A stretch of 64,000 nt of DNA from Isoetes taiwanensis (GCA_021234155.1 JAJEKV010000005.1:620001-684000), one strand, 5' to 3'; positions 19,203-30,595 are shown, counted from the stretch's first letter. The notes: generated from the letters alone by a model not told the origin. A program made the numbers and translations.

Positions 19203-20152
19203 CATCCTTGATAGCCCTGGACACTAGAGGCATAACTCCAATGTGGGACAAAACCACACTATCTAACTTCTTTAATACAGCTGTAAAGAACACCACAGCT
19301 GATTCTTTCTGGATAGTGTGCTTTGCAAGGCCAGAGCATAACTTTTTGATTTCATCTGTGTTGGATAATCTGGATTCCAGATCCAGAGTTTTTATTGGCA
19401 TGTATGAGGACGAATACAAGAATCCGCCTGCCACAGGAGTTCAGGAGCCCCATGCACTAGTGTACGCCACAAAAATTCAGGCCACTGCAGGTCATCCTGT
19501 CGATGAAATTGACCTCAGATTCCCGTTTGCCGATCATCCTCAAGAACTGCCACCAGTTCCGGTACCTAACAAAGAAGACGCAGACGGGGAGACCGAGGCT
19601 ATGGCCGGGAAGCTCTGCAACAGCAGATTCAGGTACAGCTGGCAAGGCTTGCCAGGGGACATAATCATGAGAAACCAGCTGGGGCCTGCCACATGCTCCT
19701 ACCTCGTCCAGAAAATGGTACTGCCAGGAACAGGAGTGTTTGATTACTTCTCCTGTGGTTCGTTTGGCCGGGCTTCATTGATGAATAAGAGATTTTGCAT
19801 TGTGTTCGAAAGTGACCCGGTTAAGCGGCAGTGCCTACAGGGCATTCTTGGTAGGCTTGACCGCCTCCTGAATCCTATCATCGCAGCAGTTCCTGTGACA
19901 GAGAGACAAGGTGATGTTGCTGAAGAAGCTATAGATCCACCAAATCCAGTGATACCTGAAGCTCAACCCGATGTGGACTATGATGTGATCAGGAATACAC
20001 AATTCAATCTGGACGTTCTTGATGATCCCAATTTCATTGCCACAGCGTTCGAGAGCTTTCAAGGAGATCCTATGGGTGCTTCTTCTAGCCATGGCACTGG
20101 CGATGCGGAACTTGATCCTGCTGTGGAACCTGATCCTGATGCGGAACCCTGA
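19203..20152 (+). CDS. N6/N4 DNA-methyltransferase-like domain, C-terminal exon
   Basis: The exon reads LIALDTRGITPMWDKTTLSN, where beta-class adenine/N4-cytosine methylases have DPPYG...W. Only the first Asp and the Gly remain, so the catalytic DPPY is not kept. SFWIVCFARPEHNF and a beta-rich segment follow. Near the end comes GTGVFDYFSCGSFGRASLMN then KRFCIVFESDP, matching the S-adenosylmethionine-binding F-x-G-x-G block and acidic strand (D-P-F-x-G-S-G-T...R-x-I-G-x-E-x-D-P). The motif order, catalytic first and SAM-binding last, is that of the beta class. The acidic tail (GDAELDPAVEPDPDAEP) ends at TGA 20150-20152. The protein may bind SAM or DNA without methylating. The assignment is by pattern, and a Rossmann fold of another family cannot be excluded. 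Confidence 0.6.
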
Positions 20153-20474
20153 ATTTTGTGTGATTATAATGTAAATTATACAATAATACTTTTGTAAACA
20201 GACTCTCTCTTCCGAGTCCTTGCCTGTTGCGGCAAATTTATGGATATGCAGATCTCTGAATTTGGAAATTTTTACTGATTTTGTGATCTCATGTTTCTTT
20301 AACTTCATTTAATGCACTGTCAGTATTTTTAATGGCGCCAATAATTGGCACTTTAGATGCATATTTTTGCTAAATGGCGCCATAATTGCTCTAAAAAACG
20401 TCAAAAAATGGACTGAAAAGGATTTTCGTCCCTAATTGGAATCACAAAATTTCTCATTTTAATGAAATTGTGCT
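20153..20474. other. 3' flank with two ATGGCGCC half-sites
   Basis: Probable 3' UTR of the preceding gene followed by AT-rich sequence. AATGGCGCCA at 20331-20340 and AAATGGCGCCAT at 20372-20383 are further members of the palindrome family, each only one half. The stretch ends where the truncated LTR of the retrotransposon begins. Confidence 0.5.
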
Positions 20475-22383
20475 TATAACCCAAGCAACACCGTCACTCG
20501 TGCTTATCCCCTTCCCCCTCCTCGGAAGTGACCGAGGAGGAGTTGCTAGAGCTACCCCCGGAAGAAGACTCCCCATCATGCTCCAGGTCTCGGGCCTCAA
20601 TTCGAGGTTGCATCTGCGCATAGTACAATTGCCTGAATAATGATATTATGATTTCGTAAACTCTTTCTTTGGACATCAGAGCGGGTTCATCCTCCGTCTC
20701 ATTAAGCCACCAGGTGACGAAGGAATCCAGGTCTCCAACACGATGGTAGCCTCAGGACGTGCCATCTTAAATACAAACAGGCACCCGGGGTTAGTCCACA
20801 AGGACTAAGTGGGGAGGAGCATTGGGATCTTCACATTCATTCATAACAATAATGCATTATTTACCTGCTACGTCAATACTCCCCCTACATAGGTTAGCAC
20901 ATTCTATAACTACATATTCCATGCATAACTACATGACAAGCGTAATCCTTGGGTGGCGACCCCAATGAGACCACTCTCTCCATCTGTACGTACATGATTT
21001 AACTCATCCGTCAGGCCATCTGGCACGGATGCGGAGTTACACGGCCACCCACCCTCCGAAGGTGGGCCGTTGAAAGCAAATGCACAATATCATGTAATGC
21101 AAATGCACCATATCACATAATACCATCTCAGATCTTCATATAATGGAATTTCCATAGAGTGCCTTCCCCAAACTCTATTCATATTTACAAAGCAATCTCA
21201 AATTTAGGTGTACGTATAAACATCCCACGTCAGATACTAGTAAGGCATGTATTTCTCCTAATACTGGGCTGGCAATAAGATTCAATCCCTAGATAGTTTT
21301 TAAGAGTCGGTCACACTTTATCAATTTCTAAGGCAGGGTCATAGGATTAGGATATCAAGGATAAAACTCCAGTTTCTCGACTAGCTGGGATCTTGGGTCT
21401 CATAAGGTATATTGCCTAGTGGGTTGGTCAATGGTAACTCCAAATGTAAAACATAGGTTTTAAAACTTTAACTTTAATATAAAATTCTAAAGGTATGGGG
21501 ATACCAGACTCTGGTATCCCCCTTCAATAGCAATTAAAAAAAACTGTAAGAACATCGTCGACGCCCAACGGCGGCCCTTTTGGCCTGGCCGACTGGATTT
21601 CCTAGCTCGCCCAAGAAGAAAATGGATTTAGAAGACTTCATTCCAAGGCAGAGAAACTAGACAGGCCAAATGATGGTTCTTCACAGAAATCTGATGCAAA
21701 CTTGGATTTCCAGATTCTAAAGGCCGAATTCAATCAGGGTCTACTGCTTTTGAATTGACAGAGCAATTTAACATGAAGGATTCTACTTCTAGACTGGGAT
21801 TTGGATCACACATGGCGATAGTGTCTATGCTTCACAAAAACTGCTCTACACAATCCGCCCCCCCAATCAGGCCATAAAATCAAGACACAGATCAAATCCC
21901 CACCTGAATTCTTGGCTTTGGACTCTTTCTTTTTGCTCAGCCTCCAATTTGCTCAATCTCCAATCCGCTTCTCTTTTCTCCTCCTTTCACCATCCGGCCA
22001 GCCCTTTTGCTTCTTATATACCTTTGCCCTGGGATCAAGAGAACACTTGGCAAGATCTTAGAATCGTAGGATCAGGCCAAATCTTAATTTGGCATGCTAC
22101 ATGCCTCTCTAATCGGAATGCTGCTATCTGGCAGCCACGATTTTGCTCTTCCCCGATTTAGTATGCTCACTTTTTTTGAATTTAAGCTTTTAATGGTTTA
22201 ATAACCTTAGCTAATGTATTTTTGTAGATTTAAATGCCGCCCCAACACACCCATGGAAGCATATCACAATGATCTTACACAATCCGATACTGACGCAAGG
22301 CAAGCCACTACGCCCCTTACCTTATACTTATTCTACTAGAAACATGCAATTATAAGCTACTCTAAGCCACTGGGTTCGTTACA
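20475..22383 (-). repeat. 3' LTR of the chromovirus, end truncated
   Basis: Alignable to 26640-28600 through its length, for example TATCAAGGATAAA-CTCCAG and GGTATGGGGATAC. It begins (element sense) at 22383 with TGTAACG. The distal ~170 bp present in the 5' LTR are missing here: similarity stops at about 20475 (ATAACCCAAGCAACA) and unrelated sequence follows. A TATATAAG promoter box on the minus strand lies at 22020-22014. Confidence 0.85.
20494..20765 (-). pseudogene. LTR-encoded small ORF, frameshifted copy
   Basis: Starts MARPEATIVL from 20765 like the intact copy at 32712-32978. A two-base insertion after GTGTTGGA shifts the frame. The coding sense resumes at 20676 as MSKERVYEIIISLFRQLYYA with the Ser/Glu-rich tail ending SVTSEEGEGDKHE. 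Confidence 0.6.
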
Positions 22384-22400
22384 TTCTCACCTTGTAAAAA

Positions 22401-22785
22401 TTAACTCATGTCCTCATGAGTTATGGGAAAGGTCGGATATAACTTCTTGAACTTGTCAGCGTCTTCCCACGTCGCATCCTCTTGCGGATATCCTACCCAT
22501 TGCACTAGGTATTTCTCGATGGTGTGATTCCTCAGTACCCTAGTATCAACTCGCAAAATTGTTTGTGGCTGTACTGCGAGTCTCTTCTACTGCAACCAAA
22601 TTATCCTGCGGCAGTATATGTGATGGATCACTGAGATACTTGCGTAAGTTGCTAACATGGAATACATTATGGACCTTGACGTCAATAGGCAATTCCGAAC
22701 GGTATGTAGCCTTGCCGATCCTCTGTATGATTTTAAAAGGACCTGCATATCTTGGTGCTAGTTTGCCAGCTTTCTTAAACTTCAA
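22401..22785 (-). pseudogene. integrase C-terminal region and chromodomain
   Basis: LKFKKAGKLAPRYAGPFKII and VHNVFHVSNLRKYLSDPSHI are the GPY/F-type end of Ty3 integrase. After a one-base frame change near 22582, the chromodomain follows: LRNHTIEKYLVQWVGYP then ATWEDADKFKKLYP. This contains the aromatic-cage-type Y, W and W positions. It ends ITHEDMS with TAA at 22403-22401, 18 nt before the 3' LTR. A chromodomain directs integration to modified histones in this lineage. Confidence 0.9.
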
Positions 22786-22856
22786 TGTACCCTGCTTAGG
22801 TTAAATACCATATCATTCTCCTGGAATTCTAGAGGTCTTCTCCGTTTATCCGCATA

Positions 22857-23515
22857 TTATTTTTGTCGGTTCTGTGCTTTGGCAATATTTTGTCTAATAA
22901 TTCGGAGCTGTGTCCCAATATCTTCCCCCATGGTCTGGACCAAATCAACTTTACATTGTAGACTACACCAAGTCAAGGGATATCGGCATTCTTGCTCATA
23001 TATTGCTTCAAATGAGCTCATCTTTATGGAATCTTGATATGTATTGTTGTAGGCAAACTCAACTAAGTACAGATAAGATTCCCAAGTGCATGTCTTCGAC
23101 AACCTGATTAACTCTTTCAACTTGACCATCGGTTTGAGGATGATATGCTGTGCTCATCTTTAATTGGGTTCCAACCCCGTGGAATAATGCTTGCCAAAAC
23201 TGGCCAACAAAGCGCGTGTCTCGATCTGACACGATAACTTTAGACATACCATGCAGATGGAATATATCCCCATTTTGTCTCGGGAATATCCAAGGGTTGC
23301 AATTCCTCTGCGACCTTTTGGTGAGAGGCTTTCACTTTCTGGCATGGTAAACATCTGGCCACATAGCTTAAGATTTCCTTCTTCATGCTAGGCCAAAAGA
23401 ACTGCTTGCGGACCTTGCGAAGGGTTTTCTGAACTCCTGGATGACTCGATATTGGACTATCATGAGCTTCTTTCATAATCTGTTGTTTAAGCTCGGTATT
23501 ATCCGGTATGCACAA
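22857..23515 (-). pseudogene. retrotransposon integrase, zinc-binding and catalytic core
   Basis: The HHCC zinc domain appears as EAHDSPISSHPGVQKTLRKV and then CLPCQKVK. The catalytic core follows in other frames: SKVIVSDRDTRFVGQFWQAL, TAYHPQTDGQVERVNQVVED (catalytic Asp and Glu region) and YNNTYQDSIKMSSFEAIYEQ. At least two frame changes (near 23240 and 23060-23130) separate the pieces. Confidence 0.88.
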
Positions 23516-23575
23516 CCGATTGTGGTAGAATAACTTGGATGCTTATATCTTATAGGGATTCCTGTTTTCCCCTTG

Positions 23576-24328
23576 CTAAAGTGCTGCTATTATAGGTTGG
23601 AAATAAGAATCCTCCTTGATCAATTGCGTGAGATTGCTGTCCCATTGCGTATTAGCAACACTAATGGCAGCACAATATGATCGCCGGGACAACGCATCTG
23701 CAATTACGTTATCTTTTCCAGGCTGATATATTATAGTGAGATCATACTCCTGCAGCAGTTGCATCCATCGTTTCTGGCGATTATTTAGCTGAGGCTGCGT
23801 CAGGAAATACTTAAGACTTTGATGATCGGTCTTGAGGAGAAATTTCTTACCCAAAAGATAATGCCTCCATAACTTTAAAGCATGCACAATTGCAAGCATT
23901 TCCAAATCATGTGTTGGATAATTCCGTTCAGCTGGATTAAGTTTCTTTGATGCATACGCACATACATGGCCATCTTGTAATAAAGCACATCCAATCCCAG
24001 TGCCTGAGGCATCAGTTACCACACAAAAGTCCCGCTCTATAGATGGAATCTTTAAAATTGGGGCATGCGTCAAGGCATCTTTTAGAATTTGAAAACTTTG
24101 GTTACACACCTCTGACCATTGGAATGCTAGATCTTTTTGAAGCAGGGTAGTCAATGGAGCTGCTTTCTTGGAAAAGTGCTTTACAAACTTGCGATAATAT
24201 CCAGCTAGTCCTATAAATGCCCTGATCTCTCTTTCAGATTGAGGTTGTGGCCATTCTTGTATAGCTTTTACCTTTTTAGGATCTGGCTCAATTCCCTTGT
24301 TGGAGACAACATGGCCTAAATAAATCAA
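23576..24328 (-). pseudogene. RT connection and RNase H domain
   Basis: One uninterrupted 250-codon frame covers YLGHVVSNKGIEPDPKKVKA, GLAGYYRKFVKHFSKKAAPL, the RNase H start FCVVTDASGTGIGCALLQDG, then the middle motif PAERNYPTHDLEMLAIVHAL, LKTDHQSLKYFL and the end IYQPGKDNVIADALSRR. The D-E-D residues of RNase H (VVTDAS, HDLEML, LKTDHQ) are visible and intact. This is the best-preserved part of the element. Confidence 0.9.
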
Positions 24329-24359
24329 TTGCTCTTGAGCAAAACTGCATTTGAAAAGC

Positions 24360-24887
24360 TTCCATAAAACTTATGTTGCCTTAAAAGCTTCAAAACTGAG
24401 CGCAAATGTTCAACATGCTCTTCAAGTGTTCTGGAATAAATCAGCAAGCACAAATTGGTCAAGATGAGCCCGAAAAACATCATTCATAAGCCTCATAAAA
24501 GTGGCTGATGCATTGGTAAGCCCAAATACAAATTCATAATGCCCATATCTGGTGCGAAAACAGTCTTAAAGATATCCTCTTCCTTAATCCGGATCTAGGG
24601 ATATCATCTTCTTTAATCCGGATCTGGTGGTAGCTAGACCGCAAGTCAATCTTTGAAAAGAACTTGCTACCACTTAATTGATCAAATAGATCATCTACTC
24701 GTGGCAAAGCGTAACCATTCTTGATAGTCACCTGATTCAACAACCTATAGTCAACACACAAATGCAGACTTCCATCCTTCTTTTTTACAAATAAGACAGG
24801 AGCTCCAAATGGAGATGTGCTAGGCCTAAAAAAGCCTTGCTCTACCAATTCTTCAAGCTGCTTTTTAAGTTCTGCCATCTCTACCAT
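24360..24887 (-). pseudogene. reverse transcriptase with catalytic YxDD deleted
   Basis: The frame 24534-24887 has [37 protein letters not shown] and [14 protein letters not shown], which holds the first catalytic Asp. Further on, DQFV is followed directly by [19 protein letters not shown], where FxxVYLDD should intervene. The YLDD tetrapeptide is gone near 24449-24452. A short duplicated stretch (GGATATCATCTT..AATCCGGATCT) at 24573-24618 adds another lesion. Confidence 0.85.
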
Positions 24888-25009
24888 ATTAAAACGATAA
24901 GGAGGTCACGAAGGTGGTGCAGATCCTGAAAGCAATTCAATATCATGATTCACATCACGAAAGGGAGGTAGTTCTGTTACCTTGTCAGGAAACACATCCC
25001 TGAATTCTT

Positions 25010-25399
25010 CTAACACAACCTGAATAGCTTTTGGAACAATAGTTTCTTGCATTTCCGGTTAGTATGAAGCTTTATCCCACAAAGTTTAAAGTCCAAGCGA
25101 GGCACAAACCCATTTGACATCTTAATCACACCATCTGCTAATTCTACAGATCTAGGATTCCGTGCAATGACACTCAAACCCATATGAGCAACCAATCTAG
25201 GCGAAATGAAATTGTGTGTGCTACCACTGTCAATCAGAAAATGAAAAGGTTGCGTTCGAATGCTACCTGGTAGATGGATAATGTCAGTAGCAATATACTC
25301 AGCAGGGTCTCCACCAATGGCGTATGCACGCATATCGGGTGCTATTCCTGTTTCTTCTAGCGTAACGGCTTGAGCTTCGTGCAGGTCTCTCCCTGTCAT
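25010..25399 (-). pseudogene. retropepsin-type aspartic protease region
   Basis: The frame contains FHFLIDSGSTHNFISPRLVA, the DSG variant of the aspartic protease active site usual in plant Ty3 elements, with the downstream VELADGVIKMSNG strand. It lies between the gag zinc knuckle and RT as expected. The frame breaks after GIKLHTNRK near 25060. Confidence 0.85.
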
Positions 25400-25447
25400 G
25401 CAGTATTTGAGAGGTCCACTAACACTTGGCGTGCTTTCGTTCTTGGC

Positions 25448-26341
25448 CTATTCGGTTTCACGGGTTCTTACTACTAGCTGCGGTCTGCATTGCCCTATTT
25501 TACCACTTTCTAGGACAGCGAGCTGAAATATGCCCGCGTCTTTGCAATAGTAACACAATCTTTCGGCGGCAGCGTTCTGTTCCTCGGAACTCATCCGGCT
25601 TGGTCCATTTGGCGCCTCTGGAGTAGGGGCGTGCATTTTTCTGGTATCTCCGAAGCGCCAAAGATCTTTCTCTCGCTTATGAGGTATTCCTTTTTACGAT
25701 TTCCAAGGTTGGGTTGTTTCCTCTCGACTTTTGGTGATCCAATTCTGGACTTGCTCTTTAAACTTGGAGACTCGGATAGCTTCTTCTAAGCTGGGATAGG
25801 TTACCCCTCTAACTAACAAAGTCAACTCCGGCTTGAGCCCACGAATAAACTTGTCAGTTAATTGTGCCACTGTCATGGTGGGTCCATATGGTTGCAATGC
25901 CCTAAATGCATTGGCGTATACTTCTACTCTATCTTCTTGAACCAAATTTTGGAATTTGTTCATCTGCTCTAGCTCAAATCTAGCAGGTAAATAATGGAGT
26001 TTAAATGCTACCTTGAAGGTACCCCATGTGATATGGCTCAGAAAAAACTGATTAGCCTTCTTATACTCTTCCCACCAGATCTTGGCAGGTCCAGTTAATA
26101 GCATATCGGCATCCTCACCTGTGGTATCTTTACCACTAAATGTCTCCATCTTAAGTTGCTTTAAAACGTTGTTGACCTCATCAAGGTCAGCGTCCTTGAT
26201 AATGAAAATTTGGCTGTTGCATATATAGTGGCAAGTTCTTTTTGCATTCACCAAACTTTGCTTTCGATTATGGTAGGGCGATTGCCACTTCCCCGACTCT
26301 TGAATTGTTATCATTATTTTCGGACATCCTGCTAACCACAC
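25448..26341 (-). pseudogene. gag with CCHC zinc knuckle
   Basis: The capsid core reads AKIWWEEYKKANQFF, WGTFKVAFKLHYLPARFELE, DRVEVYANAFRALQPYG and FIRGLKPELTLLV, typical of retrotransposon gag. The zinc knuckle is at about 25500-25560: CYYCKDAG is followed by ISARCP only after a one-base shift within the CCC run at 25533-25535, which otherwise hides the His and last Cys of C-x2-C-x4-H-x4-C. Confidence 0.85.
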
Positions 26342-26454
26342 AGGTTATTTTCCATAAAACAACTCTACTTTTCGGTGAACTTCTTAAGTTTCTAACCCTT
26401 AATTCCCATGGCGAAGGTTATAGGAACTTTGGGCTCGATACCAAGCCCGAAGCA

Positions 26455-28600
26455 GGACCTAGCCCCTTGGCCTAGGCGTTGCACTAAATAATTCAGATAT
26501 AGACAACCATGTAACCATGAACTTCTATTCATAAAGCTTCGTTACAACCAAAAAAATTTACATAAGGGCGGGGCCACACATAATTGAAATGGTTCACATT
26601 GCACCCCACATAAAAAATACCCACACATTATATACATAACCCAAGCAACATCGTCACTCGTGCTTATCCCTTTCTTCCCCTCACCGGAGTGGCCGAGGAG
26701 GAGTTGCCAAAAACTACCCACGGAAGACTCTCCATCACGCTCACGGGTCGGGCTAGTACAATTGCACGAATAACGACATTAATATTTACGTAAACTCTTT
26801 CTTTGGACATCGAGGCGGGTTCATCCTCCGGAATCTCATTAAACCACCGGTGTGAAGGAATCCAGGTCCAAACGATGGTAGCCTCGGGGCGTGCCATCTT
26901 AAATACAAGCAGACACAGGGGTTAGTCCACAAGGACTAAGTGGGGGGGAACATTGGGATCTTCACATTCATTCAAACAATAATACATTATTTACCTTTCG
27001 TCAATACTCCCCTGCATAGGTTAGCATATTCTATAACTACATATTCCATGCATAACTACATGACAAAGCGTAATCCTTGGGTGGCGACCCCACGGAGACC
27101 ACTCTCTCCATTACGTCTGATTTAACTCATCCTTCGGGCCATCGGCATGGATGAGTACCACGGCCACCCACCCCTCAGAAGGTGGGCGTTGAATACAAAT
27201 GCACAACATCATGTAATGCAAATGCACCATATCATATAATACCATCTCGGATCTTCATATAATGCAATTTCGGTAGAGTGCCCCCCAACCCTATTCATAT
27301 TTACAAAGCAATCTCAAATTTCGTTAATGCGTATAAACATCCACATTAAATACTAGTAAGGCATGTACTTCTCCTAATCTTTGGGTGGCAATAACATTCA
27401 ATCCCTAGATAGTTTTTAATGGCGGTCACACTTTATCAATTTCTAAGACAGGGTCATAGGATTAGGATATCAAGGATAAACTCCAGTTTCTCGGCTAGCT
27501 GGGATCTTGGGTCTCATAAGGTATATTGCCTAGCGGGTTGGTCAATGGTAACTCCAAATGTAAAACAACTTAAGGTTTTAAAACTTTTTAATATAAAATT
27601 CTAAAGGTATGGGGATACTGGGACCCTGGTATCCCCCTTCAATAGAATTAAAAAAAAAACCTTTACTTGACATCGTCATTACTTGGCAATGACCCGTTGG
27701 CTTTGCCCATTTGGATTTCCTAGCTCGCCCAAGCCGAGGGATCTCTTAGAAAATGGATTTAGAAGACAAGAACTATCTTTGAAACGAGAATCGGGGAAAA
27801 AGAATTGATCTGAGATCATTCCAAAAAGAGAAAGTAGGCCGGGCCAAATGATGGTTCTTCCGAAATCGGATGCAAACTTGGATTTCCGATTCTAAAGGTC
27901 GAATTCAATCGGGGTCTCTTGCTTTTGAATTGAGAGAGCAATTTAACATGAAGGATTCTACTTCTAGGCTGGGATTTGGATCTGCGTGGCGATAGTGTCT
28001 ATGCTTCACAAAAAGCTGCTCTACACAATCCGCCCCAATGGGGCCATAAAAATCAAGACCTGAGATCAAATCCCCACACGAATTCTTGGCTTTGGACTCT
28101 TTCTTCTTGCTCGACCTCAATTTGCTCAACCTCAATCCCCTTCTCTTTTCTCCTCCTTTCACCATCCCGCCCGCCCCTTACGCTTCTTATATACCTTTGT
28201 TATTATATTTTCTTATTATTATTATTATTATTATATACCTTTGCCCTGGGATCAAGAGAACACTTGGCAAGATCTTTGAATCCTAGGATCAGGTCAGATC
28301 TTAATTTGGCATGCTACATGCCTCTCTAATCAGTCTTTGCTATCTCATGCGTACGATTTTTGCTCTTCCCCGATTTAGTGTGCTCACTTTTTTTTAATTT
28401 AACCTTTTAATGGTTTAATAACCTTAGCTAATGTGTTTTTGTAGATTTAAATGCCGCCCCAACACACCCATGGAAGCAAATCACAATGATCTTACACAAT
28501 CCGATACTGACGCAAGGCAAGCCACTACGCCCCTTACCTTATAGTTCTTCTACTAGAAATATGCAATTATAAGCTAGTCTAAGCCACTGGGTTCGTTATA
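26455..28600 (-). repeat. 5' LTR of the chromovirus
   Basis: Full-length LTR. The upper end is TATAACGAACCC (first G changed to A relative to the other LTR). The lower end is near GGGGCTAGGTCC at 26455, about 10 nt before the primer site. Around the TATA box, TATACCTTTG is duplicated (28190-28199 and 28233-28242) with an inserted TTA microsatellite between, so the promoter is altered compared with the 3' LTR at 22010-22030. Confidence 0.85.
26664..26897 (-). pseudogene. LTR-encoded small ORF, decayed copy
   Basis: Begins MARPEATIVWTWIPSHRWFN and contains MSKERVY, but it is frame-damaged compared with 32712-32978. The Ser-rich acidic end is lost from this frame. Confidence 0.55.
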
Positions 28601-30230
28601 ATTTTTAGGGCAAGAGGATCTCGTCTTACGAAAGTCTAGCATAGCCCCTGGGCATGGCATGACTCGCCTCCGAACTTCCTTCAGGTCGGAATAGGATGCT
28701 TAAGAAATTTTTCTAGATAGAATCTATGTTGAATGATATCTTACTACAAGTATTTTATCGAAGCTTTGACAAAGAAGAAAAAAATAGTCCTTTTGATATA
28801 GATGCGACTTACCCCACTCTTGGGAGCTCTACAAAGATTTTGATTGAGGCCAGGGCGCGACGTGAGTCACCCCTGTGCCTAACTTCTATTTTCTTTCTAT
28901 AGCCTTTGTTTCTAAAGTTTCGACCCTTTTTCTGCTACAGCTTTTCTTTTAATTACATATTCTATTAACACAAACTCTAAATTTAAGCTACTACCACATA
29001 TTATATTCAACCCATATAGATCGAATCTAAGATATTAACAGAGATTCCAGAATTATGTTTAACCTATTCATACAGATTATATAGCGTATTAACCTATTAA
29101 TAGAGACTTCATAATATATTTTCGAGCAATTACAATAGCATTATATATAGGGTTAACTAAAAACAGATATATTGAAACTTAGGGTTTTTAAAAGCAGAGT
29201 TGCATATGAGGACCTCTTAACATGCAAAACCGAGTTCTACAGAACTAATTTTTAAACACAGTTATATTAACATAGCTACTAACAATTAAAACAGAGTTTT
29301 ATATGAGTTTATAAACTAATCAGAAGTACCCCAATATCTTCTTTCTTTGAATTCATCTTGCCAAATTCATGTCCTTTGGCGTAACATTGACTCGTTTTGC
29401 ATGGATAGCGCATAGATTGGACTCTTCAAACAACTGACACAACTCCACCTCAACTGCTGACAAACCCTCAACATAATAGGGGTAACCCTATACTGCGTTG
29501 TGAACTCCACCATAATTTCTTGCACTAGTCTTTCGAAGGGAGCCCTTTGAATCAAAGGAGATTAACACATTGTTGAAAATGCCTAATCTTTCTTAAGGCC
29601 CTATAGTGCTTTGAATTTAACCAGTGTCTTTTTGGTTTCTTCGGTTCTTCTGATTGAGATGGAGGCTCCGAATAACTACTGGAGATCTGCCCCTTTTTAC
29701 AAATTTGGGAATTTTCAGTGTGCTATACCAATAATAAGCTATTCTTCGCTCCTGAGGTTCTTGATCACGAATTTCCAGATTCGAATTACCATATCTATCA
29801 AGGCAACGTTTGGAGGACAGGCTTTAACATAGTTCCATGAGGAAATTGGCCCTAAAAATTGTGCATGCTTCATTAAAATGCTCCTACAGATAGAATCATG
29901 TTGAGGATCGTAAGTTACACCATAAATATATCGGTAATGAACCTAGAGGAGAAAGATCTGGAAGAGCAAAACACATTTGCAGAATATCTACTTCGAGTAA
30001 GAGATGGATGTAAACCCACATTACTTGACATTGGACCTAATGTGGTATGTCTCATAAAAGAGGTTTGTTTTAAGTAATGCAGATCTTTATCCTACTATAT
30101 TTTTGAATGCACAAGCTCTAGGTGGGATACCTCCACTAAAAGGAGTTCACGTAGTTTTAGTTATATGAAAAATGTGAGTGACCCATACATGAAAAGGTTT
30201 TTTTGGTGATTCTAGTGAATACGTAGCTAG
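28601..30230. other. no gene seen
   Basis: AT-rich sequence without recognisable domains. A 62-codon minus frame at 29367-29555 and a 73-codon plus frame at 29611-29832 have no motif and are likely chance. Confidence 0.4.
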
Positions 30231-30235
30231 AATGA

Positions 30236-30236
<1 letters not shown>

Positions 30237-30308
<72 letters not shown>
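30237..30308. repeat. (ATT)n microsatellite
   Basis: About 24 uninterrupted TTA/ATT units. Confidence 0.97.
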
Positions 30309-30480
30309 TTAAACTTCGGAGTCTTGTAAGGGTTTTTGGTCGACCCCCTACATGCACATGGCAAAGCTATTCCCTATTCATTCTTATTTTCTTTTGTTCG
30401 CGCACCGATTCCGTTTCTTTTGCTATCAATATGCATTGGATATGCAAATAAAGAAATGAGGATCTAACCAACTGGGCTGG

Positions 30481-30595
30481 GTATTCGCTAGAGAATTGGG
30501 AATGCCTATTGTCATGCATGACTATTTGACAAAAGGTTTTATTGCAAATGCTAGTTTAGCCCATTATTGTCCAGACAATGGTCTAATGGGAGTTC
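30481..30595 (+). pseudogene. rbcL: nuclear copy of plastid rbcL fragment
   Basis: In one frame the stretch reads [19 protein letters not shown] and [14 protein letters not shown], unmistakably the Rubisco large-subunit segment [32 protein letters not shown]. Changes at normally fixed positions (TGG to TKG, CRD to CPD) show it is not functional. Upstream 30400-30440 (ATTCATTC...CACCGATTCCGTTTCTTTTG) may be a more decayed RWRDRFLFC part of the same insertion, but that is weak. Confidence 0.8.

Larger units (their letters stand above)
20475..28600 (-). mobile_element. Ty3/gypsy chromovirus LTR retrotransposon, nearly complete, inactive
   Basis: Minus-strand element flanked by two related ~2-kb repeats (26455-28600 as 5' LTR, 20475-22383 as 3' LTR). 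The 3' LTR starts TGTAACGAACCC after a purine-rich AAGGTGAGAA. The primer binding site TGGTATCGAGCCC (26443-26431) matches initiator tRNA-Met priming with small changes. Domain order from the 5' end is gag, zinc knuckle, protease, RT, RNase H, integrase, chromodomain, the chromovirus order. The LTRs differ by many substitutions and small indels. The RT catalytic motif is deleted and several frames are broken, so it is an old, dead copy. Confidence 0.92.
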
